Notes: generated by a model from the letters alone, not told the origin. Positions 34,421 through 45,052 are shown, counted from the stretch's first letter. The stretch is 64,000 bases of DNA from Oegoconia quadripuncta (GCA_949316235.1 OX438741.1:19035124-19099123); one strand, 5' to 3'. Program-made: numbers and translations.

Positions 34421-34861
34421 TGGATGATGTTGTCTGAAATAATGAGTTTATTAATATTATCATTAATTAACCACAGATACCGTTTGTGTTTTGTCACTAT
34501 ATTATGGAAGAGCCCTTCATCCCCAAACTTTCCACAAACTACTGAACCTTTTTCACTTATCTACAATGCACACTTGGCAATATTTCATCCGTACTCACGG
34601 CCCGTCGGAGTTTATAAATATTGAAACATCCACGGAACCCTTTTTCCTTTGTATTTGTTTCCGACCTGTTTCATTCTTGAGAACGGGCGTTTTGTTTGCG
34701 AATACCATATTATTTTTTTTTCACTCACTTATAATTCAGATGGATCCGTTTGTGAGAAATTCTTCATTAAGATTTAAATGTTCTTCGTATACTTTGTGAG
34801 ATTGTTTCGTTTTCTGTATTAATTTGAGTTAGCATTATTACATCGGGTACTTACTAAGTTA
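34421..34861. other. No gene recognised
   Basis: No supported frame. Confidence 0.45.
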
Positions 34862-35010
34862 GTTCTCATCATCAACTGCCTTATACGTCCACACTGTTGG
34901 GGAACAGCCTCCTCTCACTGGGAGAGAGTATGGGGCCATAATCCACCACGTGGGCCCAGTGCGGATAGATGGACCGACTAACATGTCCTCCGAAGTACGT
35001 TAACACTCGT
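34862..35010 (-). mobile_element. LINE 3'-end fragment, family Q
   Basis: Contains GAGTATGGGGCCATAATCCA, the family Q signature, inverted. Confidence 0.6.
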
Positions 35011-35504
35011 AATGACAATGGTGGTCCGTCACCCATCCAGGCACTGACCGCGCTAGACATTGCTTAACTTCGCTAATCGAAAACGAATAGCGAATGCGAC
35101 TGCACCACGAATACTCTTAAAAATAGATAATACTATAACTTAGGGCCGTATTGAAAATGAAAAAATGTTTATTTCTTTCTTTAGGAATCACATGCAACGT
35201 ATTGTTGAGATTTCCGTTTAGGTATAAGGATACCTGTGCCAGAAAATCTTGCTCTTCCTTAACTAAGCATAGTAAACATTGTAATTATTAATAGATTAGA
35301 TACTACCACTAAATTTTAAGTTGCAGTATCTAATCTAAATAAAAGTATTTATAAATCAATTATGAGATTGTGTTCACGTCTCAGACAGTATTTTTTATTA
35401 TACTGTTTTAATACGTAACAGATCCTCAAGCGTCAGCTTAAGGTCATCTCAATCTTGAGAACGGTTTATGAATACGAGCCTTATCAAATCAATTTAATAA
35501 TGCT
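35011..35504. other. No gene; a 13-bp perfect inverted repeat
   Basis: TAGATTAGATACT at 35292-35304 pairs exactly with 35325-35337 across a 20-base loop. Confidence 0.6.
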
Positions 35505-35935
35505 CTATTTTGTAGGTACACAGAGTACCTACACTGAAAATTGTCAGATTTTACATTTTTAACACTACTGCTTGTTCAAAAGGCAATTTTCCTCTGAGAA
35601 AAACAAACAAGAAACTCAAGAGGTTGCTCTTTAAAAAAAAAGGTTTTTATATTACATAAAGGCATAATAATATTTCATTATTAATTGTGAAATAGCCTGG
35701 TTATGCGAACGAGCTGGTTATGTCCATGTATGTTTATCATCTAATTAATTTGATACTTTATAATATGCTTTCTTAATAAGTTTCTGTTTTATAGTATCTT
35801 TAAATTTATTGAAAGAATGATTTTATATATCAACGGGAACCTTATTGAAAAACCGTATACATAAGCCTTTGAATGAATTACTGATTTTGCGGAGGCGACT
35901 TACGTTACCTGCAAGTTTATCTTTATTTCTTGTAT
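35505..35935 (-). mobile_element. LINE X 3' region, copy
   Basis: Inverted LINE X 3' untranslated block (GTAGGTACACAGAGTACC, GCTTGTTCAAAAGGCAATTT, AACAAGAAACTC) extending upstream into the degenerate C-terminal coding part (about 35700-35930). Confidence 0.78.
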
Positions 35936-36268
35936 TGACATCGTATTTCTATTTTTCCTTAGTCACTAATTACATAGCGTCGTAGTCGCATTGAGACTAA
36001 GCTCTCCATAATCGACACCGGTGTTTATAGTAAAGGTTACTGACCTGGTCAAAACTAACTACATATATGGAGCAGAGTTTCCGGCAAGTTACACACAATT
36101 TAGCATTGTATCCTGCTGGTTAATTAGTACAATACAATACTGCGCGTACGCCCACGTTATGTTTAGGGACAATCCATGCACACACACTATAGTCTACTGA
36201 GTTTTACGGCCATGTAATTAACTCAATGATTATGACTGTATATTTCGTTGCCATATATATATATTTAT
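35936..36268. other. No gene recognised
   Basis: Noncoding, with a short (TA)n run at about 36253. Confidence 0.45.
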
Positions 36269-36716
36269 TTTTTTATGCACGACGGGTTCGTACTTGACCT
36301 CAATGATGATAAGTGAAGATGATGTCGAAGCTGGAAGCATACTGACCCGGAAACCCCAACACATTTGGGGGACTGGCTTTTTTTTTTTTTTATATGAAGG
36401 GGCGGCAAACGAGCATGCGGGTCACCTGATGGAAAGCAATCACCGCCGCCCATGGACACCCGCAACACCAAAAGGGTCACAGATGCGTTGCCGGCCTTTG
36501 AGGAAGGTGTAGGCTCGTTTTTTGAAGGTTCCAATGTCGTACTCGTTCGGGAATACCGCTGCCGGAAGTCCGTTCCACAGGGTGCTCGTACGTGGTAAGA
36601 AGTTTCTTGAGAAACGTACAGTGGTAGACTCCACTCATCCAGGTGATGTGGATGGAAATTTAATTTTCGGCGAGAAGTGTATCGGTTAAATTATGGCTAT
36701 CTTATCTCTGACAACC
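36269..36716 (-). mobile_element. SINE family C split by a LINE insertion
   Basis: 36269-36377 is the 3' half of an inverted SINE C, and 36694-36716 (TGGCTATCTTATCTCTGACA) is the adjoining part of the same SINE. Between them lies LINE Z. The bases TGGCT on both sides look like the target duplication of the LINE. Confidence 0.82.
36378..36693 (-). pseudogene. LINE Z polymerase C-terminus inserted in SINE C
   Basis: From a poly(T) at 36378-36391, the minus strand encodes (36634-36440) [20 protein letters not shown], then [19 protein letters not shown] and an ending rich in Gly and Arg, the C-terminus of a very common lepidopteran LINE polymerase. The same 3' end occurs in plus orientation at 61240-61350. 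5'-truncated at about 36693. Confidence 0.82.
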
Positions 36717-36780
36717 GGTTTTGGTTTAGCTTTGGTATTATCGTTCAAACTTAGCGCGATCGGCCCCCCAGGTTTTACTT
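36717..36780. repeat. Fragment of an unnamed repeat shared with 49222-49555
   Basis: TTTAGCTTTGGTATTATCGT and GCGATCGGCCCCCCAGGT recur at 49512-49557 with few changes. Confidence 0.65.
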
Positions 36781-37190
36781 GAAAAAACAACAATACAATT
36801 GTAACTTAGAAATCACGGTTCCATCACTGACAACAAATTATGCTTAGCATGAATTGTATTTGTAAAGTTCTGAAAGGTCATATAATATAAAACTTTCTTG
36901 CCCTTAACTTGTTAAAGGGCCCTTTTAATTAAAATATCGCCCCCGCGGGCCATTATCGGCACGTACCTGTAGAGTGCCCGAATGGTCCCGATTTGGCCAT
37001 AAATTTGAATGCTTTACCTAATGTTACTATAAAGCTTAGCTCACACACTCCCAAGAGCGAGCGACAGATCACTTGTGTTCGCTCGTTCGTGTTTTAGTGA
37101 GACGTTAACGACCCTAATAACAATTCAATATTTAAAAACCATAAACCAAATATTAGGTTTTTTAATATAAAATGGCCTACGGCCTTATGT
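36781..37190. other. No gene recognised
   Basis: Noncoding. Confidence 0.45.
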
Positions 37191-37348
37191 TTCACAGCAG
37201 GTTTCCCTCATATAAAGCCTTTATTCAAAACACATGGAGTGATTTTTTCGTCGCCTGTCTGCAATAGGTAATGAATGGTAATGTTTCAGATCTGTTCAGG
37301 CGTTTTGACGCTATAATGCCAAAGACAGACAGGCCTCAAGTTTATTAC
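37191..37348 (+). repeat. 158-bp leader linked to SINE B, copy 1
   Basis: Nearly identical in length and sequence to 51633-51790 (minus); both join the first base of a SINE B head at GACGACC. One frame reads NGNVSDLF and IMPKTDRPQ and YYDD, in both copies, with a stop in each upstream. It may derive from a coding exon or an unrecognised transposon. Confidence 0.85.
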
Positions 37349-37597
37349 GACGACCATATATAATACCAAAAGATCGCGGGTTCGAATCCCGCTAGTGGCA
37401 TGTGTTTGTGTGAGGAATACGGATATGTGTACCGCGGGTTACGGATGTTCCATTTATAATAAGTATTTATTTCCAAAAAAAATATGTCTATGTAGTATAT
37501 CAACCATCTGGTATCCACCACATAAGCCTATAGTTGCTTAATGTGGAACTAGATGGCATTGTGTGTATGTCCAAGGATATTTATTTATTTATTTTTT
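37349..37597 (+). mobile_element. SINE family B, copy 2
   Basis: B-box GGGTTCGAATCCCGC, body and ATTTATTTATTTATT tail are clear, while the A-box region is altered (CATATATAATACC). It is preceded by the 158-bp leader. Confidence 0.82.
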
Positions 37598-37604
37598 GTT
37601 TATC

Positions 37605-37675
37605 CTATGACACTCTGGGAAACAAGACGAATATAACGATTCCTTGCACTTCAAAATCGGTGAAGCCTAGGCGAC
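37605..37675 (-). repeat. Dispersed repeat P, inverted fragment
   Basis: GCACTTCAAAATCGGTGAAG is the inverted core of repeat P (55197-55345). Confidence 0.45.
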
Positions 37676-37803
37676 AGGACGTAATATAAAAAAACTACAT
37701 ACTCTCGAAACATTACCCTCTTTCCTGGGGCAGTCGTGAAAAACTAGACAAAATAAGAAAATTCTAAAAAAAAAAACATATTTTCTTTAAACTCAACAAT
37801 ATG

Positions 37804-38003
37804 GACGACTGATTGGTCTAGTGGGTTGTGATCATACCTTTGAAATCGAAGGTTGCGTGTTCGAATCCCGGTTAGGGTAAATGTTTGTGTGAGTGATACC
37901 AACATTTATTCTCCAGTCACGGATGTTACTAAACCTATTACAGGCTTTGCCTAGTGGGACTTAGTTGTTGTATGTGTCCGAAATATTTATTGTTTATTTA
38001 TTA
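37804..38003 (+). mobile_element. SINE family A variant
   Basis: Starts GACGACTGATTGGTCTAGTG; the segment between the boxes differs from the other A copies, but GTTCGAATCC, the body and the tail TGTCCGAAATATTTATT are the same. Confidence 0.8.
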
Positions 38004-38189
38004 AATCCTTGACGACGGCGATCTTGAGGAACTCAAAGGTAAATTGGAAATAATTTCAGGTAATTCGTAAATCGCCCGTCTTCTTAAATTAAATCTACAT
38101 CAAAAATTATTTTTGTAAGAATTCTAATATGGTGGCAACTAAAAATTGTGTAATTAAATTTTTGAATTATAATTCTAATGGCACTAAAG

Positions 38190-38640
38190 CGAAAGCTTAT
38201 GGGCATGTGCATACTTCCCATTCTTACGTACGCTGGTCAGACTTGCTCTTTGTCAGAAATTAAAACTCAGGGTTTTCCAGAGGAGCATGGAACGTAGCAT
38301 TTTGGGAGTCAATCTGATCGACCGCGTCAGAAATGCTACACTACGCTCACGGGCTCGGATCTCTGACGTAGGGAAATGATAGGCAACGTTGAAGTGGGAC
38401 TTGGCGGGTACGTGGGCCGCATGCCGTGCGAGTTGTGGGCAAATGCGTCCACTATCTGGACTCCTACAACCGCCAGACGTAAACGTGGCAGACTGCGAAA
38501 ACGGTGGAGAGACGAGCTGGACAGTTTTAATAAGGGATGGTTTGTGCTCGCCAAGAACAAAAACGACTGGATACAGATGAGGGGGGACTTTTCTCAGCAG
38601 TGGGACACTATGGGCTGTTAATAATAATAATAATAATTTT
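38190..38640 (+). pseudogene. LINE (RTE-like) polymerase C-terminal remnant
   Basis: Frameshifted translation gives PILTYAGQTCSLS, RRKRGRLRKRWRDEL and WIQMRGDFSQQWDTMGC at the end. The G-R-x-R-x-R-W-R-D-E-L plus W-x-Q-x-R-G-D-F-x-Q-Q-W signature is typical for the C-terminus of RTE-like LINE polymerases. It ends in a short (AAT)n tail at 38622-38637. At least one stop and two frame changes inactivate it. Confidence 0.78.
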
Positions 38641-39192
38641 GACATGGTATTCATGTATAATGTAATTGTTTGTTTTTGAATAAATATGGAAAGGAACTGA
38701 AAATATTAGGTACGTTTAATAGATTTACTTGACATCGTACAATTGACAGGATCTCCCTGAACTCTTGACGATGCTATATGTTTATGAAATTATGTTCGAC
38801 TTTCACACTTAAACTTTTGAATTGATCATATTGAAATTTAGCACAGAGGTAGCCTGGAACCCGAAGAAAAACACCGGACAATTTTCATGCTAAAAAATTC
38901 CAAAGTAATTCTATGCGAAGCTACTTAAAAATAAAATTAAAAATGAAGGCAGGTCTTTGTTATACTTCGCTACACAGCTCACTCACTCATTTAACTGATT
39001 CGCTCAATTCAGCGATCCAGATCTTTACGGCGCGTGTGAGGCAACCACAACGCCTTCGGAGGGCAGAGGATAGCCGATTTTACTAAATGGTTGATTGCGT
39101 CCACGTTAACTTTTATTATACATGAAAACTCGACATTGAGGTCGTATATAGCAATTTAACAATTTAATCTAATTAACAAACCAAATAACAAT
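38641..39192. other. No gene recognised; TATA-like box at 39145
   Basis: TATATA at 39145-39150 lies 43-48 bp upstream of the ATG at 39193, a spacing that fits a promoter but may be chance in AT-rich DNA. Confidence 0.3.
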
Positions 39193-39279
39193 ATGAGTAT
39201 TTCGAAAACCCTACTGCTGCTGGTGCTGCTGATTGCTGATTCATATCAGCCACTAGAAAGTAAAAAACCATTTTATTGA
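39193..39279 (+). CDS. Possible signal-peptide exon of a small secreted protein
   Basis: ATG at 39193 in an acceptable start context (A at -3) opens a frame beginning MSISKTLLLLVLLIADSYQ. A basic Lys is followed by an uninterrupted hydrophobic core (LLLLVLLIA) and a polar region, the form of a eukaryotic signal peptide. The frame ends at TGA 39277, or would leave at a possible splice donor AAA|GTAAAA at 39260. A first exon with the remaining coding sequence downstream is conceivable, but I found no matching acceptor or second exon. Leu codons are five CTG in succession with CTA/GTG, so a CTG microsatellite could produce this by chance. Confidence 0.25.
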   Translation: MSISKTLLLLVLLIADSYQPLESKKPFY

Positions 39280-40305
39280 AATGCTCATATCTCTCAATTA
39301 GTTAATTTCTGTGTTCACCGTCGTATCTATTATTAATTCTACTATAAGAAAAATGTCTTTCGAAGTTAGCAATTGATATTAATTTTTGTTACGTAGAAAA
39401 GAGGTGTTACACGACGAATATGGACAGGCAGACAGACGGAAAACAAACTGATCCTATACAAGTACCGTTTTTACCTTTTGAGGTACGAAACTCTAAAAAT
39501 CTTGTTGTATATTTTATATATTATGGACCTATTATAATAAATGATCTCTATGGAAACAAAGTCCTTCGGGTCTTATTACGAGACCTCGTCCGATAATCAC
39601 TCCAAATCTCCTTCCCATTACATTGTCGCAGGTGCCATTGGAGAATTGGCCCCCATAAATTGCGTACCTCATAATACTCCCCTCGTTTTCCAATTTCGCA
39701 TACATTTTCTTTTTTTTTTTTGATCCCCACCGAAACCATTTTGTAAAAGTACTCCCGTCGACATTGTATATTTTCTTTAAATTAAGGTAATTTCTCGTTT
39801 CATGATCCAATTTGAGTTACGAGGGTATTTTTGGATGAAATAGAGCCTTAATACAATATTGTTACCGCAAGGTAAGGTGATACGGGACAGCGAGGGAACT
39901 TTTGTCTTGCTCCCACTTACGGGCTACGGCTCGCTAAATTCGCATGGCAGCCATTGAGATTGTAAGTAAAACAATTTATAGTTACTTATATGAAATTCAT
40001 TTAAGTGTGTAAGTAATAACGTAAACGTAACGTACGTAACGTAAATAATGTAAGTAATAAATTTAAATGTAATATTAATAGTGACGTTTTCAAGTGATAA
40101 TTTTATCCTATGAAATTAGTATATTACGCAACTAGTGAATAAAGGACGGATTTAAAGCGAGGGCCGTAGATGAGTCACGAGCAAGTGAAGGATTCTAACG
40201 ATTGAATCACGAGCGTAGCGAGCGACAAGGAGTTTGGCATTACATTAAAAACTGTTTTGTGTTCTTTGCTGCCATTATAGAAAAAAATAAATATTGTTTC
40301 ACAAG
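39280..40305. other. No gene recognised
   Basis: Noncoding; AACGTAACGTACGTAACGTA at 40019-40042 is a short imperfect repeat. Frames at 39532-39810 overlap a homopolymer and look spurious. Confidence 0.45.
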
Positions 40306-40945
40306 TTGACCACCCTAATTTAAAAAATTTTATGCAGAATCGTTGGTGTGCGTCTCTGGTAGCCACTAGGCAATATAAAGGTAAATGGCTAGCAGAAATT
40401 ACACCAGTGCCTTCTACTAAGGCTTGGTTTGAAAAATTCAAGAACTTTTTCGATCGCAATTTTATTACATCCATCTGTAGGCTTCGGATTGGTCACTGTG
40501 GTTTCTCTAGTCATTTACATAGGTTAAATCTTATTCCTTCTGCATCCTGTAAATATTGTGATTCGCTTTACTCTGATTTAGATCACATAATTTTTGTTTG
40601 CCCTAAGTTTAATTTGCAACGTCTATATTTTATTAGCAGCTGTGTCGATATCCTCAATAGTCCATCATTACCACAATGTACAATAGATCTATTAAAAAAT
40701 CCTTCACTGTATATAGCTTTATATGAGTTCCTCAATTATTCGGTAGGAAAAATTTAGTTTCTAAGTAGGTATGTATATATTGTAAATAATTTTTGTAAAT
40801 TGAATGGAAACGGTGCACTCTTTGCTGCATCCTTTCCTTTCATATTTTCTTTATATATTTTATTAATGTAATGGACCTATGGCTTCGACCAGTCTCCAAT
40901 AATAATAATTAAAAAAAAAAAAAAAAAAAAATTGACCACCCTAAT
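40306..40945 (+). mobile_element. Young 5'-truncated LINE insertion with 14-bp target duplication
   Basis: TTGACCACCCTAAT occurs at 40306-40319 and, unchanged, at 40932-40945. Between them are a coding 3' part, an untranslated region and a poly(A) of about 20 bases (40911-40931). This is the complete footprint of target-primed reverse transcription. Confidence 0.92.
40320..40757 (+). CDS. C-terminal end of a LINE polyprotein with CCHC motif
   Basis: The open part (first Met 40332) gives 141 residues without a stop. It contains RLRIGHCGFSSHLHRLNL, typical for the region after RNase H in I/Jockey-type LINEs, and then a zinc-binding C-x2-C-x8-H-x4-C (CKYC to FVC). The 5' truncation removed the endonuclease and reverse transcriptase domains, so this piece has no catalytic activity. 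The frame is undamaged, consistent with a recent insertion. Relatives: the fragment at 46219-46495 carries a similar RLRSGHIPLNSF block. Confidence 0.82.
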   Translation, partial: LKNFMQNRWCASLVATRQYKGKWLAEITPVPSTKAWFEKFKNFFDRNFITSICRLRIGHCGFSSHLHRLNLIPSASCKYCDSLYSDLDHIIFVCPKFNLQRLYFISSCVDILNSPSLPQCTIDLLKNPSLYIALYEFLNYSVGKI

Positions 40946-41909
40946 GATAATAATAAGAAAATTACGCTTAATTTCAGTCGTTGCTCAAATTTTAATGTCC
41001 ATTTCAATTAATGTAACATTTATTATTTCTTGATTAAATTTCTATTTTCGCTTAAATTATGTCTTTTTCTCGTAGTCATGTAATAAAGTATAGTATGCAA
41101 CTCCTGAATAAAGTACGAATTTAGGGTTTCAGAAAGGTTTACTTTGTGTGGGTAATCGAAATTTTTTTTATCGAATGCGACTATAGTTCCTTGGGGAAAG
41201 TTGTTCGTAATCAAGACTGAAGTCACCAGTTAGTGGGAAGTACATGAATTCAAATTCGCCCTGTACAACTAAATACAAATCGAATGCAGCAGTAGTTACG
41301 CGTACGAGAAAACGCGACTGACAATTGACAAAACTACGCGTACATGAGCGCTTTTATAAATGCCCCCGTTCCCAGTCACCTGAATAATGAATAAATCTCC
41401 CAAAGCTTCGGCGACTAATGACATATGCAAATAGAAATCGAATCGGTTGGGGCGTCACAGCCCACCGGCTAGGGAGTGGCCTTCGCTCGTGCCAGGGCTG
41501 TGTGATGCCTCGTGCTTTGTTTATAGTGATTAATTTGATTTATGCGAGTGAATATACCTTTACGTGGAAACAATCGGTAAAGGCCAAGCCTTTAAATGAG
41601 GCAGCCATGTTGATCCTTGTTACCCAACTACGGCAAAGGGAGGATAATGTATTGTATGTATTCAATCCGTATGTATGTATGTGTATAGCCAAAACCATGA
41701 GTTGTTAGACGTAGACGTCCCGGGGAATGTCTTAGGGTATGGTATATCATCATCATCCAATATGGTGGCAGATTCTACAAAATGTGTCAGATTGTACAAA
41801 TAACAGATAAGTCCGCCGTTGTACATGAGTACAACGCCGCTGATTACGGAGTATGAACTCTGTATATATGTAAAATTAATGTATCGCCTTTTTGTACAAT
41901 AAAGCGCTC
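40946..41909. other. No gene recognised
   Basis: Noncoding; frame 41418-41708 has no recognisable motif. Confidence 0.45.
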
Positions 41910-41984
41910 TTCCTTCGATCTCATCTTCACTTAACATCAGGTGTGATTGAGGTCAAGTACAAACCCGTCGTGAATAAAAAAAAA
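41910..41984 (+). mobile_element. SINE family C 3' fragment
   Basis: CTCATCTTCACTTAACATCA through the AATAAAAAAAAA tail. Confidence 0.75.
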
Positions 41985-42005
41985 TGCTTCTCAAGAATGT
42001 TATAC

Positions 42006-42095
42006 CGGATGAGTTTTTTTTACCGTAAGGAAAAAATGGGGCATATTAGGTAAGTCAAACAGAAGTTATTGGCAAAGTTAGTTAGTGGCTAATTT
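42006..42095. mobile_element. CCGGATGAG-family MITE, left-end fragment
   Basis: ATACCGGATGAGTTTTTTTT and the following GGGGCATATTAGGTAAGT match the TIR of 6844-7378. Confidence 0.72.
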
Positions 42096-42215
42096 AAGCC
42101 GGTCCCCCAAATGTGTTGGGGTTTCCGGGTCAATAGGCTTCCACCTTCGACCTCATCTTCACTTAACGTCAGGTGTGATTGAGATCAAGTACGAACACAT
42201 CGTGCATAAAAAAAA
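42096..42215 (+). mobile_element. SINE family C 3' fragment
   Basis: GGTCCCCCAAATGTGTTGGG to the CATAAAAAAAA tail; directly adjoins the MITE fragment. Confidence 0.78.
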
Positions 42216-42356
42216 GAACTCATTTTGAAGTAGGGTAAAAATAAAAACACCAAATTGTATTTTATTTGCGCCATGTTGGATTTTTCGAGACGAATCTAAC
42301 GACATTATGCACATCTAAATCGGGTAAGAGGTACCATAAGATAAAAAATAAATATT

Positions 42357-42812
42357 TTTTTTTTTTTTTTTTAATTAGAATGGGATCGCTCTTGACCTTA
42401 ATCTGGACTAATGTCGAGATAAGGTCTACGATGGAACGAGCTTTCCCAGAAGATGCTTATTTAACCTGACTTTAAAGAGCTGCGGGTTATATGCGATTGG
42501 AAACACAGACGGAGGCAATGCGTTCCACTCCTTAGCCGTGCGCATGAGAAACGAACACCTAAAACGCTTGGTCCTTATAAATGGCACGTCAACTAAGTGC
42601 GGGTGATATCCTGCGGTACGTCTTGAATTTCGATGTAAGAACGGGGATGGCGGGATCAACTCATGCAGTACTTCAGCACACTCTCCGAAATATATCCGAT
42701 AGAAGATTGAGAGGCATGCGACTTTCCGTCGGTGTTCAAGGCTGTGTAGATGGGATTCTACCAACTCTTTGTTGCCTATCAATCGCTTGGCTTTGCGTTC
42801 CAGACACATCAA
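42357..42812 (-). mobile_element. LINE W 3' end with poly(A) (seen as poly(T))
   Basis: Poly(T) at 42357-42371, then an inverted untranslated region, then the coding part at 42426-42812. 5'-truncated. Confidence 0.82.
42426..42812 (-). pseudogene. LINE polymerase C-terminus
   Basis: 128 residues without a stop: ERKAKRLIGN, then SLEHRRKVACLSIFYRIYFG, a proline-rich piece and FLMRTAKEWNALPPSVFP, ending LFKVRLNKHLLG. This is the standard C-terminal domain of Jockey/CR1/R1-type LINE polymerases, the same block as at 22707-22915. The catalytic domain is absent, and the start codon is fortuitous. Confidence 0.85.
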
Positions 42813-42885
42813 TCATCTAGTTCCGAACTAAGCAAAGCTTGTGCTATGGATTCTAGATAACGGATTAACATAAATAAATACTTAC
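42805..42885 (-). mobile_element. SINE family A 3' fragment
   Basis: ATCATCTAGTTCCGAACTAA and GGATTCTAGATAACGGATTA are the inverted 3' body of SINE A; the head is missing. Confidence 0.75.
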
Positions 42886-43904
42886 TATTATTATTTTATG
42901 GTACAGTTTTGATTTGATAATGTTCCTAGACCAACTTTCCACTTTATCTTCAGGCCCTAAAGTTACAACATAGGAGAAGAGGATAGGACAAACAACAAAG
43001 TGGGTTGTATGAAATTGTTTTTTTTTTCTTCGTTAACCATATGTACCAATTCCTGCGATTTTCAAAGCTATATCCAAATTTGTTTTTTATTTGGAAAATG
43101 GAATATTATTTCAAGGTTTCACATGAAATATTTTTTAATTTCTAGGCTAAATCACATAATAAAAAAAATTTGAACAGAGCTCTTTTCATGTGCTTCCCAT
43201 AATCATTTCTCAGATTCACTGAAACTTTTATAAATCGGTTACTTTTAAAAATTAACGCTGCCTATACTTAACTTAATGTTATCCGATAATACACACAAAG
43301 TTTAGCTAAATTTGGATTTGCCGTTCCCCAAAAAAAATCAAAAATGTTTGTATGGAGAAAACAGTCCTAATGAAACGCCAATTTCATAGGTAAGGACCTA
43401 ATATTAGTTAATATTAGCCGTTGTCTGGGACTTCGTTCGCGTGGAACATTTCATCAAAACCGGTTCAGCAATAAATTTATTCTATTATGTTAAACCAGGT
43501 CTTAAACTGTCAACCATCCAAATGCAATTAGCCACAATATTAGTGTGATGTGAAGTGAAGGATGATAGCGTTATGTGACTAGGTACTAGTGGGTAGGATA
43601 TGGTTACATACAACCGAACCAAATGCTTCGTAAATCGTTTAAAATTCAATTTGCTGCCCATAAAAAGTGTCAAACAAGCACCACTCCGCCTGACAGAATT
43701 GACATGCAATTTGGCGGGAAACTTTACACGAACGCATTGAAATGTCATCCATTTCAATATGCATGCAATTCGGGAGAGTAGATTCAAATTTTCTCCTACT
43801 CCCGTATTGTACGAAAACTCTATAAAACCAAAAAGCATTGCATCCAATTATATGTTTATGCTGTTATGTTCATAACGGCTTTGTTTTTACCGACTACGCC
43901 AGAA
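42886..43904. other. No gene recognised
   Basis: AT-rich noncoding DNA. The 120-codon minus frame 43485-43847 has no recognisable motif. Confidence 0.45.
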
Positions 43905-44025
43905 GTATTGTTTGTATGTATATCCGTTCCTTTGGCGCATCCTGTAGCCTGAACAGCTTCACGAAGATTAATAAATGAGGTGTCGTTGGATTCGTCATAT
44001 TTGCGGATGTGTTTTAGGATGTACT
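43905..44025 (+). repeat. Dispersed repeat P
   Basis: GTATGTATATCCGTTCCTTT, GGCGCATCCTGTAGCCTGAA and GTCGTTGGATTCGTC match 55230-55330. Confidence 0.65.
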
Positions 44026-44028
44026 TTT

Positions 44029-44146
44029 TTTTTTATGCACGACGGGTTCATACTTGACCTCAATCACTCTTGATGTTAAGTGGAAGATGAGGTCGAAGGT
44101 GGAAGCGATACTGACCCGGAAACCCCAACACATTTGGGAGACTGAC
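44029..44146 (-). mobile_element. SINE family C 3' half
   Basis: Inverted, from the TTTTTTATGCAC tail to CATTTGGGAGACTGAC. Confidence 0.82.
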
Positions 44147-44384
44147 ATTTTTAAGAGAAATTAATATGCCCGCCGTCATCCACCATTTTTGTCGGATACG
44201 ATTTTTTATAATTATCATATGCAGTCGGGTATTTTGTTTTTACCCGACTGCTCAAGAAAGGAGGGTAATGTTTTTCGAGTGCAGGGGAAACCGGGGACAA
44301 TTGTACCAAATTTTAGTCATTAGCCATTGTGTCTAACCTATCAGTATACTTATCTAAGATAATTTACATGCTCGCAATCGAATA
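44147..44384. repeat. Contains another repeat P fragment
   Basis: TACCCGACTGCTCAAGAAAG and GGAGGGTAATGTTTTTCGAG at 44247-44281 match 55197-55235. The rest is noncoding. Confidence 0.55.
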
Positions 44385-44470
44385 TTTTTTATTATCATCA
44401 TCATCTTATTTAAGAGCCCTGCTCTTGTCGGTGGAGTTTTTTCCGTATCTCTCTGCTGTCCGCTTTTTTT
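44385..44470 (-). mobile_element. LINE 3'-end fragment, family S
   Basis: On the minus strand AACTCCACCGACAAGAGCAG, GGCTCTTAAATAAGATGATG and a (GATGAT) tail. Same family as 17262-17350 and 53600-53730. Confidence 0.65.
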
Positions 44471-44644
44471 ATTAGTTTTTTTAATACAGAGTTACAACAA
44501 ATTGTGATCAATGTTAAATGTTACAATTGACACTTATTACGGGCCAATTGTACCAATGTTTTGAAGGGCTCTAAAATAGTAATGGTCAGAGTAATTAATC
44601 ACATTTTTATTAATTATTTAATCATATGATTTTTTACGAATCAG

Positions 44645-44978
44645 TAACCACCTCCGTGGCTCAATGTAAACAACATTGGGTTTACGATTCGGAGGTCGCG
44701 AGTTCGATCCCCAGCGGTGTAGATGTTTAAGTACTCGGTTTGGTTGGTGGTAGGGCATTTTAAATGTCCGCCTGGCTAGCTACCACCGTCTTATCTAAAT
44801 CTGCCGCCAAACAACAATGTTAATGGCATTGTTGTGTTCCGGTTGTCAGAGATAAGATAGCCAGTCCCCCAAATAAGATGGTGTTTCCGGGTCAATACGC
44901 TTTCACCTTCGGCCTCATCTTCACTTAACATCAGGTGTGATTGAGATCAAATACTAAGTCGGTGTACATAAAAAAAAA
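44645..44978 (+). mobile_element. SINE family C, full-length copy
   Basis: tRNA-like head with A-box-like CCGTGGCTCAATG and B-box GAGTTCGATCCCC, then GGGCATTTTAAATGTCCGCC, GATAAGATAGCCAGTCCCCC, CATCAGGTGTGATTGAGATC and the tail CATAAAAAAAAA. About 334 bp; the reference copy for the family in this window. Confidence 0.9.
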
Positions 44979-45052
44979 GTCTATTAAATTTGAAATTTAA
45001 AAACAGCTCCATTTGTGTATACACACAATGAACGACACCATCCACGAGGTAG

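Noticed and set aside
43485..43847. 120-codon minus-strand frame
   Set aside because: No motif, no splice or promoter context; composition like its noncoding surroundings.
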